From: Natrarchaeobaculum sulfurireducens
Lineage (GTDB): Archaea > Halobacteriota > Halobacteria > Halobacteriales > Natrialbaceae
Assembly: GCF_003430825.1 (NCBI RefSeq)
Contig: NZ_CP024047.1
Coordinates: 2,852,001 to 2,916,000 of the forward strand
Direction of reading: 5' to 3'
DNA: 64,000 nucleotides
Shown one piece after another: positions 15,452 through 24,390 of the stretch. Positions within the stretch are counted from its first letter, which is position 1. Each line of letters starts with the position of its first letter. The position numbers and the translations under genes were made by a program. The notes under the pieces were generated by a model. It worked only from the letters and a program-made list of their open reading frames with translations. It was not told where the DNA came from and did not search any database.

Positions 15452-16246
15452 ATGATCGACCTACGATTTTCGGAGGCCGAACTCGAGCAGCGACGTGACC
15501 ACCTCACCGGCTTCATCCGTGAGCAAGCCGACGCGGCAGGAGCCGATGGGGCCGTCCTCGGGCTCTCCGGCGGGATCGACAGCACGCTCACCGCCTCCCT
15601 CGCCGTCGAAGCTCTCGGTGCCGACGGGGTCCACGGCCTCGTGTTGCCGGCCGAGGTCAGCAGCGAGGACAACATGAGCGACGCCGAGCGGGTCGCCCAG
15701 GACCTCGAAATTAGCTACGACGTCATCGCGGTCGAACCGATCGTCGAGACCCTGCTCGAGGCCTATCCAGACGCCGACGGGGACCACGTGGCGGTTGGGA
15801 ACGCTCGTGCTCGCGTGCGTGCAGTGTTGAACTACCTCGTCGCAAACCACGAAAACCGGCTCGTGTTGGGGACCGGCAACCGAAGCGAGGCCGCCGTCGG
15901 CTACTTCACCAAGTACGGCGACGGCGCGGTCGACTGTCACCCGATTGGCAACCTCTACAAGGCCCAGGTTCGCCAACTTGCACGCTACGTCGGCGTTCCC
16001 GAGGATCTGGTCGAAAAGACGCCGACTGCGGAGCTGTGGGCCGAGCAGACCGACGAGGAGGAGATGGGAATGGACTACGACACCCTCGACGCGATTCTCG
16101 TGACCCACATCGACGGCCCGCTGTCGGTCGACGCCACCTGTCGCTTACTCGAGGTCGACGAAGCGACGGTCGCGACGGTTCGTGAGATGTACGAAGCCAG
16201 CGAACACAAACGCACCGTCCCACCAGCCCCAGCGCCGCTCGAGTGA
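15452..16246 (+). CDS. nadE: NAD synthetase (ammonia-dependent type)
   Basis: This enzyme makes NAD from deamido-NAD, ATP and ammonia in the cytoplasm. The 264-residue single-domain form has the ATP pyrophosphatase P-loop LSGGIDS (39-44). It also has the conserved RARVRAVLNYLVAN segment, GTGNRSEAAVGYFTKYGDGA, HPIGNLYKAQVRQLARY and the KTPTAELW stretch. It lacks the glutaminase domain, as expected for this type. Start 15452 (MIDLRFSEAE) is preferred over an earlier ATG at 15416, which adds non-family residues. It is convergent with an acetyltransferase gene. Confidence 0.93.
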   Translation: MIDLRFSEAELEQRRDHLTGFIREQADAAGADGAVLGLSGGIDSTLTASLAVEALGADGVHGLVLPAEVSSEDNMSDAERVAQDLEISYDVIAVEPIVETLLEAYPDADGDHVAVGNARARVRAVLNYLVANHENRLVLGTGNRSEAAVGYFTKYGDGAVDCHPIGNLYKAQVRQLARYVGVPEDLVEKTPTAELWAEQTDEEEMGMDYDTLDAILVTHIDGPLSVDATCRLLEVDEATVATVREMYEASEHKRTVPPAPAPLE

Positions 16247-16251
16247 CGACC

Positions 16252-16812
16252 CTACGCCGTTCGTTCGGCCCCGGCCGTCTCGTCCGCTCGCCACTCCTCC
16301 TCGAGCAATCCATACCAGTAGGTATCCCGGTACTCGCCGTCGATGAACGCGCTGTCCCGGTGGACGCCCTCACGCGTGAAGCCGACGGACTCGAGGAGTC
16401 GCTGTGAAGCGTCGTTAAACCCGAAGACGCGGGCTTCGATGCGATGGAGACGGAGGTGATCGAAGCCATAGCTGACGAGCAGTGCCGCCGCCTCGGTGCC
16501 GTACCCCTGCCCGTGATAGTCGGGGTCGATCCAGTACCCGATCTCGGCCCGACCGGACGCGAGGTCGACTTCGTCAAGTGAAATCGTGCCGATTGGCCTT
16601 TCTGGCCCGACGACGAGCAGGTGAACACCGTCGTCACTACAAACCGCGTCCTCGAAGAACGCCCGTTCTTGCCGTCCGTTCACCGGTCGCGACCTGCCGA
16701 TCGGTCGCCAGATTCGCGGATCGTTGATCAGCCCTCGCAGATACTCGAGGTCGTCCTCCTCGATCGGTCGCAGGTCGACGCGGTCACCGGAGAGGAACGT
16801 TGCATTCGACAT
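16252..16812 (-). CDS. GNAT N-acetyltransferase (RimJ/RimL-like)
   Basis: The 186-residue acetyltransferase has the family start (LRPIEEDDLEYLRGLINDPRIW) and the core IGTISLDEVDLASGRAEIGYWI. The acetyl-CoA-binding segment is GQGYGTEAAALLVSYGF, followed by HRIEARVFGFNDASQRLLESVGF. This subgroup often acetylates protein N-termini or small amines; the substrate cannot be set here. Its tail has a short C-terminal acidic and alanine segment. It is convergent with nadE, with only a 5-base gap, and lies upstream of a methyltransferase gene that shares its strand but is separately spaced. Confidence 0.85.
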   Translation of the reverse strand: MSNATFLSGDRVDLRPIEEDDLEYLRGLINDPRIWRPIGRSRPVNGRQERAFFEDAVCSDDGVHLLVVGPERPIGTISLDEVDLASGRAEIGYWIDPDYHGQGYGTEAAALLVSYGFDHLRLHRIEARVFGFNDASQRLLESVGFTREGVHRDSAFIDGEYRDTYWYGLLEEEWRADETAGAERTA

Positions 16813-16884
16813 ACACTATCGTTCGGAACGGATGATAAAAAAGGCGCTAGGGCATGCTACCACATGGTATCTGAGCAGACACCA

Positions 16885-17664
16885 CTACCTGCCGTCGGAC
16901 CTGACTGCAACCACGCGAAGCCGTCGGTAGTCAGCGACCCACGTGCCGTCTACGAACAGATCCTCGCGCAGGTCGTTCTCGACGGCCGCCACGACTGACC
17001 CGCGTTCGTCGTCGGGGACCGCCGCCAGGAGGTCGTCACCGAACAGCTCGAGCCACGCGGCCAGTCCCTCCGCGCCAGCATCCAGTTCGGTCGGCCGATC
17101 GAACAGCCGCGCGTACCGGACCTCGAAGCCGTGGGCCTCGAGTCGACTGGCGTACTCGCCGACGGACGGGAAGTACCACGGGTTCTCGGCTACGTAGCCG
17201 CGACGCTCGAGTTCGGCTTCGACGGCGTCGACAATCGCCGCGACGTTCCCGGTCCCGCCGAGTTCGGCGACGAACCGGCCCCCGGGACCCAGCGCGTCCG
17301 CAACCGACTCGAGGACGGCGTCCTGATCTCGAATCCAGTGTAAGGCGGCGTTCGAGAAGACGGCGTCGAACGGCTCGGCGAACGCGAACTCGCGAGCGTC
17401 GGCGCGAACGAACGCACAGTCTGGATAGGTCTCTCTGGCCGTCGCGAGCATCTCGGGAGAACGATCGAGGCCGACGACCGCTGGGCCTGCCTCGGCGACC
17501 TGTCCCGTTAGATGCCCGGTCCCACAGCCGAGGTCGAGGACGCGCTCGTCGGGCGTGGGCTCGAGCAGGTCGAGGACGTCCGCACCGTACTCGTAGACGA
17601 ACGAGTGGGCGTCGTCGTACGCACTCGAGTCCCACTCCGGCTCGGCGTCGCTCGATGGTGCCAT
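16885..17664 (-). CDS. Class I SAM-dependent methyltransferase (trans-aconitate methyltransferase-like)
   Basis: The 259-residue protein has the SAM-binding motif I VLDLGCGTGHLT, motif II around VVGLDRSPEML, the DAREFAF acidic segment and FDAVFSNAALHWI. Then come GGRFVAELGG and an alpha-helical C-terminus. The layout is that of trans-aconitate and related small-molecule methyltransferases. The substrate is not determinable. The start at 17664 (MAPSSDAEPEW) is chosen; the open frame reaches 17811, but the extra residues are arginine- and serine-rich and non-typical. It has its own transcription unit and is followed downstream on the same strand by the GNAT gene. Confidence 0.83.
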   Translation of the reverse strand: MAPSSDAEPEWDSSAYDDAHSFVYEYGADVLDLLEPTPDERVLDLGCGTGHLTGQVAEAGPAVVGLDRSPEMLATARETYPDCAFVRADAREFAFAEPFDAVFSNAALHWIRDQDAVLESVADALGPGGRFVAELGGTGNVAAIVDAVEAELERRGYVAENPWYFPSVGEYASRLEAHGFEVRYARLFDRPTELDAGAEGLAAWLELFGDDLLAAVPDDERGSVVAAVENDLREDLFVDGTWVADYRRLRVVAVRSDGR

Positions 17665-17710
17665 TACTGCTCGATTGGAGCCAGGCGTCCTAAAAGGTGG
17701 GTTGAGTCGC

Positions 17711-18421
17711 CTACTCGAGTGCAGCGTCGACGTCATCGGCGTGTGACTCCACGAGTTCGCCGAAGGCGCGTGCCTCGCGTCGTTCCTGTGTAGCGCGTTC
17801 TGCATCGTCACGGATGCGGCGTTTGACCAGCCCGAGCGCGTCGTGGGCGTTAGTCGCGATCGACTCGGCGACGACGCGGGGGTCGTCTTCGATCCGGGAG
17901 ATCAGCCCCATCCGCAGTGCCGCCTCGGCGTCGACCGTCCGACCGCTGAGTGTGAACTCGAGGGCGTCGCCCGTCCCGAGGACGCGTGGCAGCCGGACCG
18001 TCCCACCCCAGGCACCGAACAGGCCGAAGGTGACGCCCGGCTCGCCGTACGTCGAGGCCGGCGTCCCCACGCGGACGTCACAGGCGAGCGCGAGCTCGAG
18101 ACCGCCACCGCGGGCGGGGCCGTCGATCCCGGCGACAACGACCGCCGGCGAGTCCTCGATCGTCCGGGCGACCCGCTGGCCCAGCCGAGCGAACGCTTCG
18201 GCCCGCTCGCGGTCGCCATCGAGGTCGCCGACGGCCTCGAGGTCGGCACCCGCACAGAACGCCGGTCCGCGTCCAGTGAGGTAGATCACCGGCTCGTCGG
18301 CGTCGGCGACCGCCGCCTCGAGTTCCTCGAGCCCCGCTACGGACAGGGCGTTGCGCACTGCGGGGCGATCGAGCGTGATGGTCCTGATCGATCCTGCATC
18401 GTCGATCGTGACGTCGATCAT
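17711..18421 (-). CDS. Enoyl-CoA hydratase/isomerase family protein
   Basis: The 236-residue crotonase-fold protein would act on CoA thioesters in the cytoplasm. The start (18421) gives MIDVTIDDAGSIRTITLDRP. RPAVRNALS and the oxyanion-hole region (FCAGADLEAVGD) follow. Then comes GPARGGGLELALACDVRVG, a second oxyanion-hole region, and EPGVTFGLFGAWGGTVRLPR, which is typical of hydratases with a glutamate before the GL. Helical C-terminal segments complete the trimer-forming end. The exact reaction is not fixed. It is divergent from the conserved haloarchaeal gene at 18482, with 60 bases between them. Confidence 0.85.
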   Translation of the reverse strand: MIDVTIDDAGSIRTITLDRPAVRNALSVAGLEELEAAVADADEPVIYLTGRGPAFCAGADLEAVGDLDGDRERAEAFARLGQRVARTIEDSPAVVVAGIDGPARGGGLELALACDVRVGTPASTYGEPGVTFGLFGAWGGTVRLPRVLGTGDALEFTLSGRTVDAEAALRMGLISRIEDDPRVVAESIATNAHDALGLVKRRIRDDAERATQERREARAFGELVESHADDVDAALE

Positions 18422-18481
18422 GCCCCCAGTCGATCGGGCGTTTCCAAAGGCCTTTGCCTCCTCCGTCGTAAGCTTCGAGCA

Positions 18482-19210
18482 ATGGAGACGGCCGACAACT
18501 GTCGGCGTGCCGCGTTCGAATCTGTAGCGGACGTCGAACCACCGCGGTTGCACGATCTCGTCGAATCCGTCCTCGAGACGGCGTCGATGGTCCCCGGCGC
18601 GCTCACGCTCGAAAGCGCTGCAACGGCAGCTAGCGACGCGAGAGCGACCCTCGAGGAGCCGACTGACGAGTTCGCCCCCGAGACTGTTCACGCCCACGCC
18701 GCCGGCGTGCAGCTCATCTACGAAGGGCTTCGCCTCACACGAACGCTGGCTCACGAGGAACCCTGGACGGACGCCGACTCGAACGGGAGCGGCGACCTCG
18801 AGATTCTGGCTGCTGACATCCTCGTCGCTCGTGGCTTCTATTTGCTCGCACAGACCGACGCAGCCGACAAGGCCGTCCGGACGGTCCAGGCGTTCGGTCG
18901 CGACCAGACGAAACGCGCCGATCTCCTCAGCGATGTCGACTCGCTCGACGATCCAGACGAGATCGATACCACCACACTCGACGCCAACCTCGAGCGCGAT
19001 GTCCTCGAACTCGCCGTCCTCACCGGCGCTGCCACCGTCGGCGAACCGGCCCCACCGGGGCTGCTCGCGTTCGCAGAGGACCTCGCTCGAGACGTCGGAC
19101 CCGCGTTCCCCCCGACCGAAGAGTGTCTCACCGATCTCGAGCCACCATCGTCGAAGCGCCCGCTCGAGGACGGCACGACGGATCGTGCAACGTCGGCGAC
19201 CGACCACTGA
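18482..19210 (+). CDS. Conserved haloarchaeal protein, mostly alpha-helical (DUF7114-like)
   Basis: The 242-residue protein is predicted soluble and almost all helical. Distinct segments are HAAGVQLIYEGLRLTRTLAHEEPW (about 80-105), ILAADILVARGFYLLAQTDAADKAVRTVQAFGRDQT and LERDVLELAVLTGAA. I recall it as a conserved haloarchaeal family, probably DUF7114, whose helices loosely resemble polyprenyl-synthase folds. The catalytic aspartate motifs of that fold are not visible, so the role is unknown. Start 18482 matches the divergent promoter shared with the enoyl-CoA hydratase gene. Confidence 0.6.
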   Translation: METADNCRRAAFESVADVEPPRLHDLVESVLETASMVPGALTLESAATAASDARATLEEPTDEFAPETVHAHAAGVQLIYEGLRLTRTLAHEEPWTDADSNGSGDLEILAADILVARGFYLLAQTDAADKAVRTVQAFGRDQTKRADLLSDVDSLDDPDEIDTTTLDANLERDVLELAVLTGAATVGEPAPPGLLAFAEDLARDVGPAFPPTEECLTDLEPPSSKRPLEDGTTDRATSATDH

Positions 19211-19300
19211 TCTGACATCGGACTGCGCTGCGACAACTCGACCCACGCGCCGGGCAAATCGAAACCCATAAAGACAACTCGGGGCAACGTACTATTGCGT

Positions 19301-19372
19301 GCCTGGGTAGCTTAGCGGTAAAGCGCGTCCTTGGTAAGGACGAGAGCCCGGGTTCAAATCCCGGCCTAGGCT
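19301..19372 (+). tRNA. tRNA-Thr (anticodon GGT)
   Basis: The 72-base gene folds fully. The acceptor is GCCTGGG with CCTAGGC (one G-U). The D arm contains GCTTAGCGGTAAAGC, and the anticodon arm is CGTCC-TTGGTAA-GGACG with anticodon GGT at 19333-19335. The T arm is CCGGG-TTCAAAT-CCCGG and the discriminator is T. CCA is not encoded. It reads threonine ACC/ACU codons. It is transcribed away from the conserved gene upstream. Confidence 0.95.
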
Positions 19373-19728
19373 TGTATTTTTAGCGTCAAACTGCCTATCT
19401 GTAGGATTCGGTACCCCCGGAATTTCTGATCGCCCCGTCGATTCAAAACGGTTGCATTCTCGAGGACTGTCACGGCATGACGACCGGCTCGTCGTCACCC
19501 CCGAAAGCGTCCACAGCGGTTACTGTGTGGAGAGTCTCGTCAGTATCACGGTTCAGGTCGAGACAGTCACTGCAGTACCCACGAGCAGGGAGCCGACGGC
19601 GATGGGGAAGCGTCACTCGAGCGCGGAGAACACTACGAGAACCTCCTTACTCGAGGACGGCCCGCCGCAGCGCACGCTCGACACGGTCGTCCCAGAGCCT
19701 CGACTCGAGGTTGACGTCCCACCTTGCG
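19373..19728. other. Gene-poor stretch after tRNA-Thr
   Basis: No convincing gene is seen here. Several short overlapping frames exist on both strands, but none has a family-like sequence. I found no second copy of the tRNA-Thr 3' end that would mark an integrated element. Confidence 0.4.
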
Positions 19729-20043
19729 ATGCGGACGGATACAGCGATCTCCCCGACGAACCTCTCGAGTCAGCAGATGGCCGACATTGCAGCTTTCCAG
19801 GCTGTCGAGGGGTCGTATACGGACGCCGTGATCACGGCCCGGATTACGGTGCTGCCGGACGAGATTGGCTGGAACGTCATCGACGCGCTGAACGTCCCGC
19901 AGTTGCCCGGTGGGCCCTACCAGGTCCTCGACGAGGACACTGATCCACGCCGGGGGCAGTTCCCGCTGGGCGTCGGGCGTGGTGGCAAGGAAGAGATCCA
20001 GCGTCTGGACGACCAGACTGGACACCTAAGCGAGCGTAACTGA
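19729..20043 (+). CDS. Small hypothetical protein (possible gene or gene remnant)
   Basis: From an ATG at 19729 (or 19777) a frame runs to TGA at 20043. The last 88 residues have haloarchaeal codon use and a coherent look: YTDAVITARITVLPDEIGWNV, then ALNVPQLPGGPYQVLDEDTDP and GVGRGGKEEIQRLDDQ. I recognise no family. The frame upstream of 19729 is arginine/serine-rich and not gene-like, so this may be the surviving 3' part of a broken gene. An overlapping minus-strand frame (19633-20025) is a less likely alternative. Confidence 0.35.
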   Translation: MRTDTAISPTNLSSQQMADIAAFQAVEGSYTDAVITARITVLPDEIGWNVIDALNVPQLPGGPYQVLDEDTDPRRGQFPLGVGRGGKEEIQRLDDQTGHLSERN

Positions 20044-20241
20044 ACTCGCCGTTTCTGTTTTCGTCTTTTGTATTGGTGAAAATGACTACTTGAACACGCA
20101 CGGAGTGGCAACGCTTTGGTCTTCGATCCAGTCCAACAGCGCTGACGCTACGCGTTGCTGGGTGATGTTGCGTCAATAAAAAATCGGTGTATCGCGGAAG
20201 ACCGGAACCGAGTTCCGGTTAGTTAGCTGCTGATTGCTGCC

Positions 20242-23200
20242 TTAGTTCTGGCGGCGGAGTGCCAGCATGCCGGCGGCGATCAGGGCGAAGAGTGCAACGG
20301 CGATGCCGAAGCCGGGGACACCGTCGTCGTCCTCAGGCTCTGGCTCGTCGTCATCCTCTTCCATGTCGTCGTCTTCGACTTCGACGTCGTCATCTTCCTC
20401 TTCGACGTCGTCATCTTCTTCGACTTCTTCGTCATCTTCTTCGACTTCTTCGTCGTCATGGTCGTCGACTTCCTCGTCGTCGACGTCTTCAACTGCTTCG
20501 ACGAAGATGCCGTCAGCGTCGTCTTCACTGCTTCCGTCAATGCGGAAGTCGAGGCTGGCTTCGTCGCCTTCTGCGCGGTCACTGAAGTCGACTTCCTCGG
20601 TCGCGAAGGTACCGTCGGAGTCGATCTCAGCGTCCGCCGTCGTCAGGAAGCTCGAGGTGTCGCCAGCGTCACTCATGCGGACGGAGGTGTCGGAGCCGGG
20701 TGCGACGTTAGTCTCACCGCTCACGACTGCCTCTTCGCTGGTCTCGATCTGGACGTTGTCGTCCTCATCGAGGTTGTCGAACTCGGCCATGCGGTCCTCG
20801 AAGGTGAACGTCGTGGAGACGCTCTGGCTCGAGTCAGCCTGGAAGTATGGGAAGGCTTCATCTTCCTCGCCGTCAGCTGCGCCGAGTGGGCCGGCTTCTT
20901 CAATCTCGTCACCGCCGACTTGGTCGAAGAAGCGGAAGCGGTCGTCGTCGTCAGTCTCGTATTCGAGTTCGATTTCGAATTCGTCACCGTCGTCGATCGA
21001 GCGGTCGAACGGTTCGTCACTGGTGTCGACGACGACGTAGAACGCACCGTTGTCGTTGTCGATCAGGACGAAGACTTCGTCCTCGTCAGCATCGAGTTCG
21101 AGGTCGTTAGCGTCCTGGTTGCCAGTTGCGTCAACGTCTTCGAAGGTGAGCTCGACACCTTCACCGTCTCGATCATCGACCAGCGTTTCGAGGTCTTCGC
21201 CTGCAAGTCCGTCTTCGAGGACGTCGTCGATGTCGTCATCGGAGATGGCTGCAAGGTGACCGAAGATACCGCTGGCCTGGAATTCGGCGACCATCAGGTC
21301 ATCGATTGCGACGTTGTCGCGCTCGGTGAGTTGGTCGACGAGTTCGTCGATGTCCTCTTCGTCATCAGCGTCCTCTTCAGGTCCGACCCAGGTGTTCACC
21401 GCATCGAGGCTTGGGTCAACCAGATCGAGGGTTGCGAAGCCGATCTCGTCGTCGACATCGGATTCGTCATCTTCGGCGATGAAGTGACCGTTCTCATCAG
21501 CCGTGATGTCGTAGTTGGTCGGCTGGAGCGGGCGGACGATTTGTTCCGTTGGGTGATCGTCAGCGTTACTCACTAGGTCAAGTTCTTCGAGGTAGTCACC
21601 GTATCCCTCGAATTCGTCATCAATCACGTCATCGGAACCGAGGTCGTCGTCGTCATAGAACGTCGCACCTCCGACGTTGTCGTAGTCCTCGTCAATTACT
21701 TTATCGTGGAGGTAGCTCTCGACGATGTCGTCGTCGGAGTAGAAGACGTCATCTGCGTCGAGACCTGCTTCATCGTGCATCGTGCCGACGAGGCGGGTGT
21801 TGACCCAGAAGTTCACTTCGTCGTCCTCGCCACCGTCATCCTCGAGGTAGAGGATGTCGATGAAGCCAGCGTCTTCGTCGCCGAACTGGACGAACGTTTC
21901 GTCGGTGTCTTCGAGTTCAACCGTGAACTCAATGAGGTCGCCTGCAGTCTGCGTGTAGACGTCCTCATCGAAGTTCGCTTCAGCATCGGATTCGGAGACG
22001 CTGATGTCATCCGAAGCGGATGCTTCGGTGTCGCTTACGTTGAAGTCAAAGGTGTAGTCACCTTCGTCAATGTCCTGGAAGTCGACGTCTTCGTCAACGT
22101 CACCGGAGTTGACGAAGACGACCTTCTCGTCGTAGTCATCCTCATCGGAGTCCCACAGTCCGACACTGAAGTCACCGAAGCTCTGCTCACCCTCGTCGAG
22201 AGCGGTCTGCATTGCATCGGCGTCGTCAGCTTCGGTGTTGTCTGGTGCGACTGCGCTTGGGTTGTCAGCCACGTCCGTTTCGTAAACAGCGTCAACGCCG
22301 CGGAGTGCGTCAACGATGTCTTCGTGGTCGACATCAGCAAGTTCGTCGGCCTCGTCGTCGAAGGCAACTGCGATTGCTGCAGCGCGTTCGTACTCAGTCT
22401 CGGGTTCGTCTTCATTGTCCGCGAAGACGGTATTGAAGTCACCGCTGCTGTCGAAGACGTCCGACTCAGTGTCGGTGTCCTCGTCGAAGTTTTCAGGTAG
22501 GGCGATCTGGAATAGTTCGTCGTCATCCAGGTCGCCGTCAGCGCTCGCGTTGACCGAGTACGAGCTACGGTCGGAGTCGATGTCGAGTTCGGTGTCCGAG
22601 TCAGGACCAGCGTCGGTCACTTGGTCGTCATCGAACTCAGCATCGAAGTCCTGCACCGTGATTTCGAACGTGTCATCCTGTGGTGGGCTCGAGTTGAGGT
22701 CGCCACCGCGCAGGAAGAAGTCCTCATCTTCGAGATCGTCAGTGTCGATCTCGACGAGGAGTTCACCGCTGCCCAGGAAGTCGAACTCATCCTCAAGCTC
22801 GAGGTCTTCGACGGTTTCAGCGTTGAGCTGCTCTTCGAAGCTGCTCGAGTCGACCTGACCGCCGTCGAACTCGTTAACGGAACGGAGTTCGTAGTCGGTG
22901 GAGTCGTCGAGCTTGCCGTCAGGCGAGAAGACGTAGACGTCCTGGCCCTGGAAGACAACACTTACCGTGTCATCTGCATCCTCGGGGTTAACGGGGTGGT
23001 ACGTTGGGACGCCGTCAGCCTCGCTGATAGTCACTGTTGCGTCGTCTTCAACGCTGACGAAGTCACCTTCATCACCATCCCAGACTTGGACATCCTCACT
23101 GCGGTCGGTGAGCGTGACCGTCACGTCGTCGGTCTCTTCGATGTCACCGAAGTCGTCAAGTGTGACAACCTCGTCCTCGCCGGTGAATTCAGCCGAGTCC

Positions 23201-23814
23201 TCACCGCCGTCTTGGACATTGAGGTCAACGGCACCTTCGTCCGAATCGTCATCGAGGAACGTAGCAGTTACCTCAATGCTGTCGACGGGGTCCTCAGAGG
23301 AGACATCGTCAACTTCGATGTCAGCGTCGACGACGGTTTCGGTTTCATCGCCAAGACGGTCGTCGCCGTCGCCATCGAACCCTTCAATCACATCTCCGAT
23401 CTCGGCATCGGTCACAGCAACGTCGGATCCCTCGACCTCAACTTGGTCATCATTTGGGAACAGGTGGACCGTGTGGTCACCGGGGAAGCCTCCCGTATCC
23501 TCGACTTCGATTCCGATGTCCTCATCGTCAGCATCGCTGGCGTCCGCAATCCCAGCGACAACATCGTTGCCGCCATCTTCGTAAGTTACGACGAGAGTTG
23601 CGTCGCCATCAACTGTCGTCCCATCTCCTACTTGTACAAATACGTTTCCATCGCTGAGGGTCTGCTCCTCAAAGCTATCTAAGGTACCCTCGGTTGCGTC
23701 CGCCGCCGCCGCGCCGCCCGCAAACGCTGCGGACATGGCAACAACGGAAAGGACCATAATCGCTGCGAGGAACACTGCACGTCCCTTTTCACGATATGAT
23801 ACGTTATCGTTCAT
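20242..23814 (-). CDS. csg: S-layer-type surface glycoprotein with PGF-CTERM anchor
   Basis: The 1190-residue exported protein probably forms the outer cell-surface layer. The N-terminus is the haloarchaeal surface-glycoprotein signal (MNDNVSYREKGRAVFLA, then a hydrophobic stretch ending near AAFAGGAAAAD). The body is extremely acidic, beta-rich and repetitive. Putative N-glycosylation sites are seen at NAS, NSS and NVS. The tail has an acidic linker (EEVEEDDEEVEEDD) followed by PGFGIAVALFALIAAGMLALRRQN. This is the PGF-CTERM sorting signal, processed by archaeosortase A to lipid-anchor the protein. It lies alone with an unusually long AT-rich upstream region, in keeping with very high expression. 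Confidence 0.88.
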   Translation of the reverse strand: MNDNVSYREKGRAVFLAAIMVLSVVAMSAAFAGGAAAADATEGTLDSFEEQTLSDGNVFVQVGDGTTVDGDATLVVTYEDGGNDVVAGIADASDADDEDIGIEVEDTGGFPGDHTVHLFPNDDQVEVEGSDVAVTDAEIGDVIEGFDGDGDDRLGDETETVVDADIEVDDVSSEDPVDSIEVTATFLDDDSDEGAVDLNVQDGGEDSAEFTGEDEVVTLDDFGDIEETDDVTVTLTDRSEDVQVWDGDEGDFVSVEDDATVTISEADGVPTYHPVNPEDADDTVSVVFQGQDVYVFSPDGKLDDSTDYELRSVNEFDGGQVDSSSFEEQLNAETVEDLELEDEFDFLGSGELLVEIDTDDLEDEDFFLRGGDLNSSPPQDDTFEITVQDFDAEFDDDQVTDAGPDSDTELDIDSDRSSYSVNASADGDLDDDELFQIALPENFDEDTDTESDVFDSSGDFNTVFADNEDEPETEYERAAAIAVAFDDEADELADVDHEDIVDALRGVDAVYETDVADNPSAVAPDNTEADDADAMQTALDEGEQSFGDFSVGLWDSDEDDYDEKVVFVNSGDVDEDVDFQDIDEGDYTFDFNVSDTEASASDDISVSESDAEANFDEDVYTQTAGDLIEFTVELEDTDETFVQFGDEDAGFIDILYLEDDGGEDDEVNFWVNTRLVGTMHDEAGLDADDVFYSDDDIVESYLHDKVIDEDYDNVGGATFYDDDDLGSDDVIDDEFEGYGDYLEELDLVSNADDHPTEQIVRPLQPTNYDITADENGHFIAEDDESDVDDEIGFATLDLVDPSLDAVNTWVGPEEDADDEEDIDELVDQLTERDNVAIDDLMVAEFQASGIFGHLAAISDDDIDDVLEDGLAGEDLETLVDDRDGEGVELTFEDVDATGNQDANDLELDADEDEVFVLIDNDNGAFYVVVDTSDEPFDRSIDDGDEFEIELEYETDDDDRFRFFDQVGGDEIEEAGPLGAADGEEDEAFPYFQADSSQSVSTTFTFEDRMAEFDNLDEDDNVQIETSEEAVVSGETNVAPGSDTSVRMSDAGDTSSFLTTADAEIDSDGTFATEEVDFSDRAEGDEASLDFRIDGSSEDDADGIFVEAVEDVDDEEVDDHDDEEVEEDDEEVEEDDDVEEEDDDVEVEDDDMEEDDDEPEPEDDDGVPGFGIAVALFALIAAGMLALRRQN

Positions 23815-24390
23815 TTAGTGTTATGTTGTCGTGTTTCGATTTCGCAATTAGTTAGCGCGCGATCCGTCATCTTTGGAGGCGACCATCGTCGTCCGGCCGA
23901 CTTCATCTTCGAGTACCGACCCGGCCGCCCGGATAGGGGTGTTCACGACTTACGCAAGGTATTTAATAAGTCTTGTGGCTTTGAATGTCTTATTCTTCAA
24001 CTAGTGGAAAACACCATATATATGTGTTTCAAACCATCTAACGTCGACTTAGGACCTGACAACCGAGCAGTGTTTGGTGATCTCACACAGTGTAACTGGT
24101 ATAAAAATCTCCTCGAGCAAACCGGTCGGATGAGGCGACCAGTTCGGCGCGCTCCCCTCACTGCCCAAAGGAAGCTCGAGGACCCGACTGGACTGGATCA
24201 GGTGTGCACCATCGGCCACGTTTGGCAGAAGACCTCGACCACCCGACAACCGCCTCGAGGAGGCGAACGGCCACCCAGGAAAACTGTTCTCACTCCTCGG
24301 CGACGATTTTCACGGTCCGACGTACACGGTCGTCACGACAGGGTCCGCTCCGAACGGGAAATCGTACTCGAGCCATCGGCCACCGCGGGT
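23815..24390 (-). promoter_or_regulatory. Long AT-rich upstream region of the S-layer gene
   Basis: These 576 bases hold no credible gene; the open plus-strand frame here is not coding-like. For the minus-strand S-layer gene, a TATA-like CTTATTAAAT lies at 23961-23970, which would give a 5' leader of roughly 120 bases. A second AT-rich element sits inside an inverted repeat, AAACAC (24009-24014) and GTGTTT (24024-24029), around CATATATAT. The arrangement suggests a strong or double promoter, or an operator. Confidence 0.5.

Noticed and set aside
19633-20025. Minus-strand frame of 130 codons near tRNA-Thr
   Set aside because: The plus-strand frame in the same place shows better codon use and residue pattern; the minus frame turns arginine-rich toward its end.
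19301-20043. Integrated genomic island at tRNA-Thr
   Set aside because: No integrase and no second copy of the tRNA 3' end were found in the window.
20458-23682. Large plus-strand open frames opposite the S-layer gene (for example 20458-21576 and 22621-23682)
   Set aside because: They are mirror images of Asp/Glu-rich codons in the real gene; the products are valine- and phenylalanine-rich strings with no family signature.
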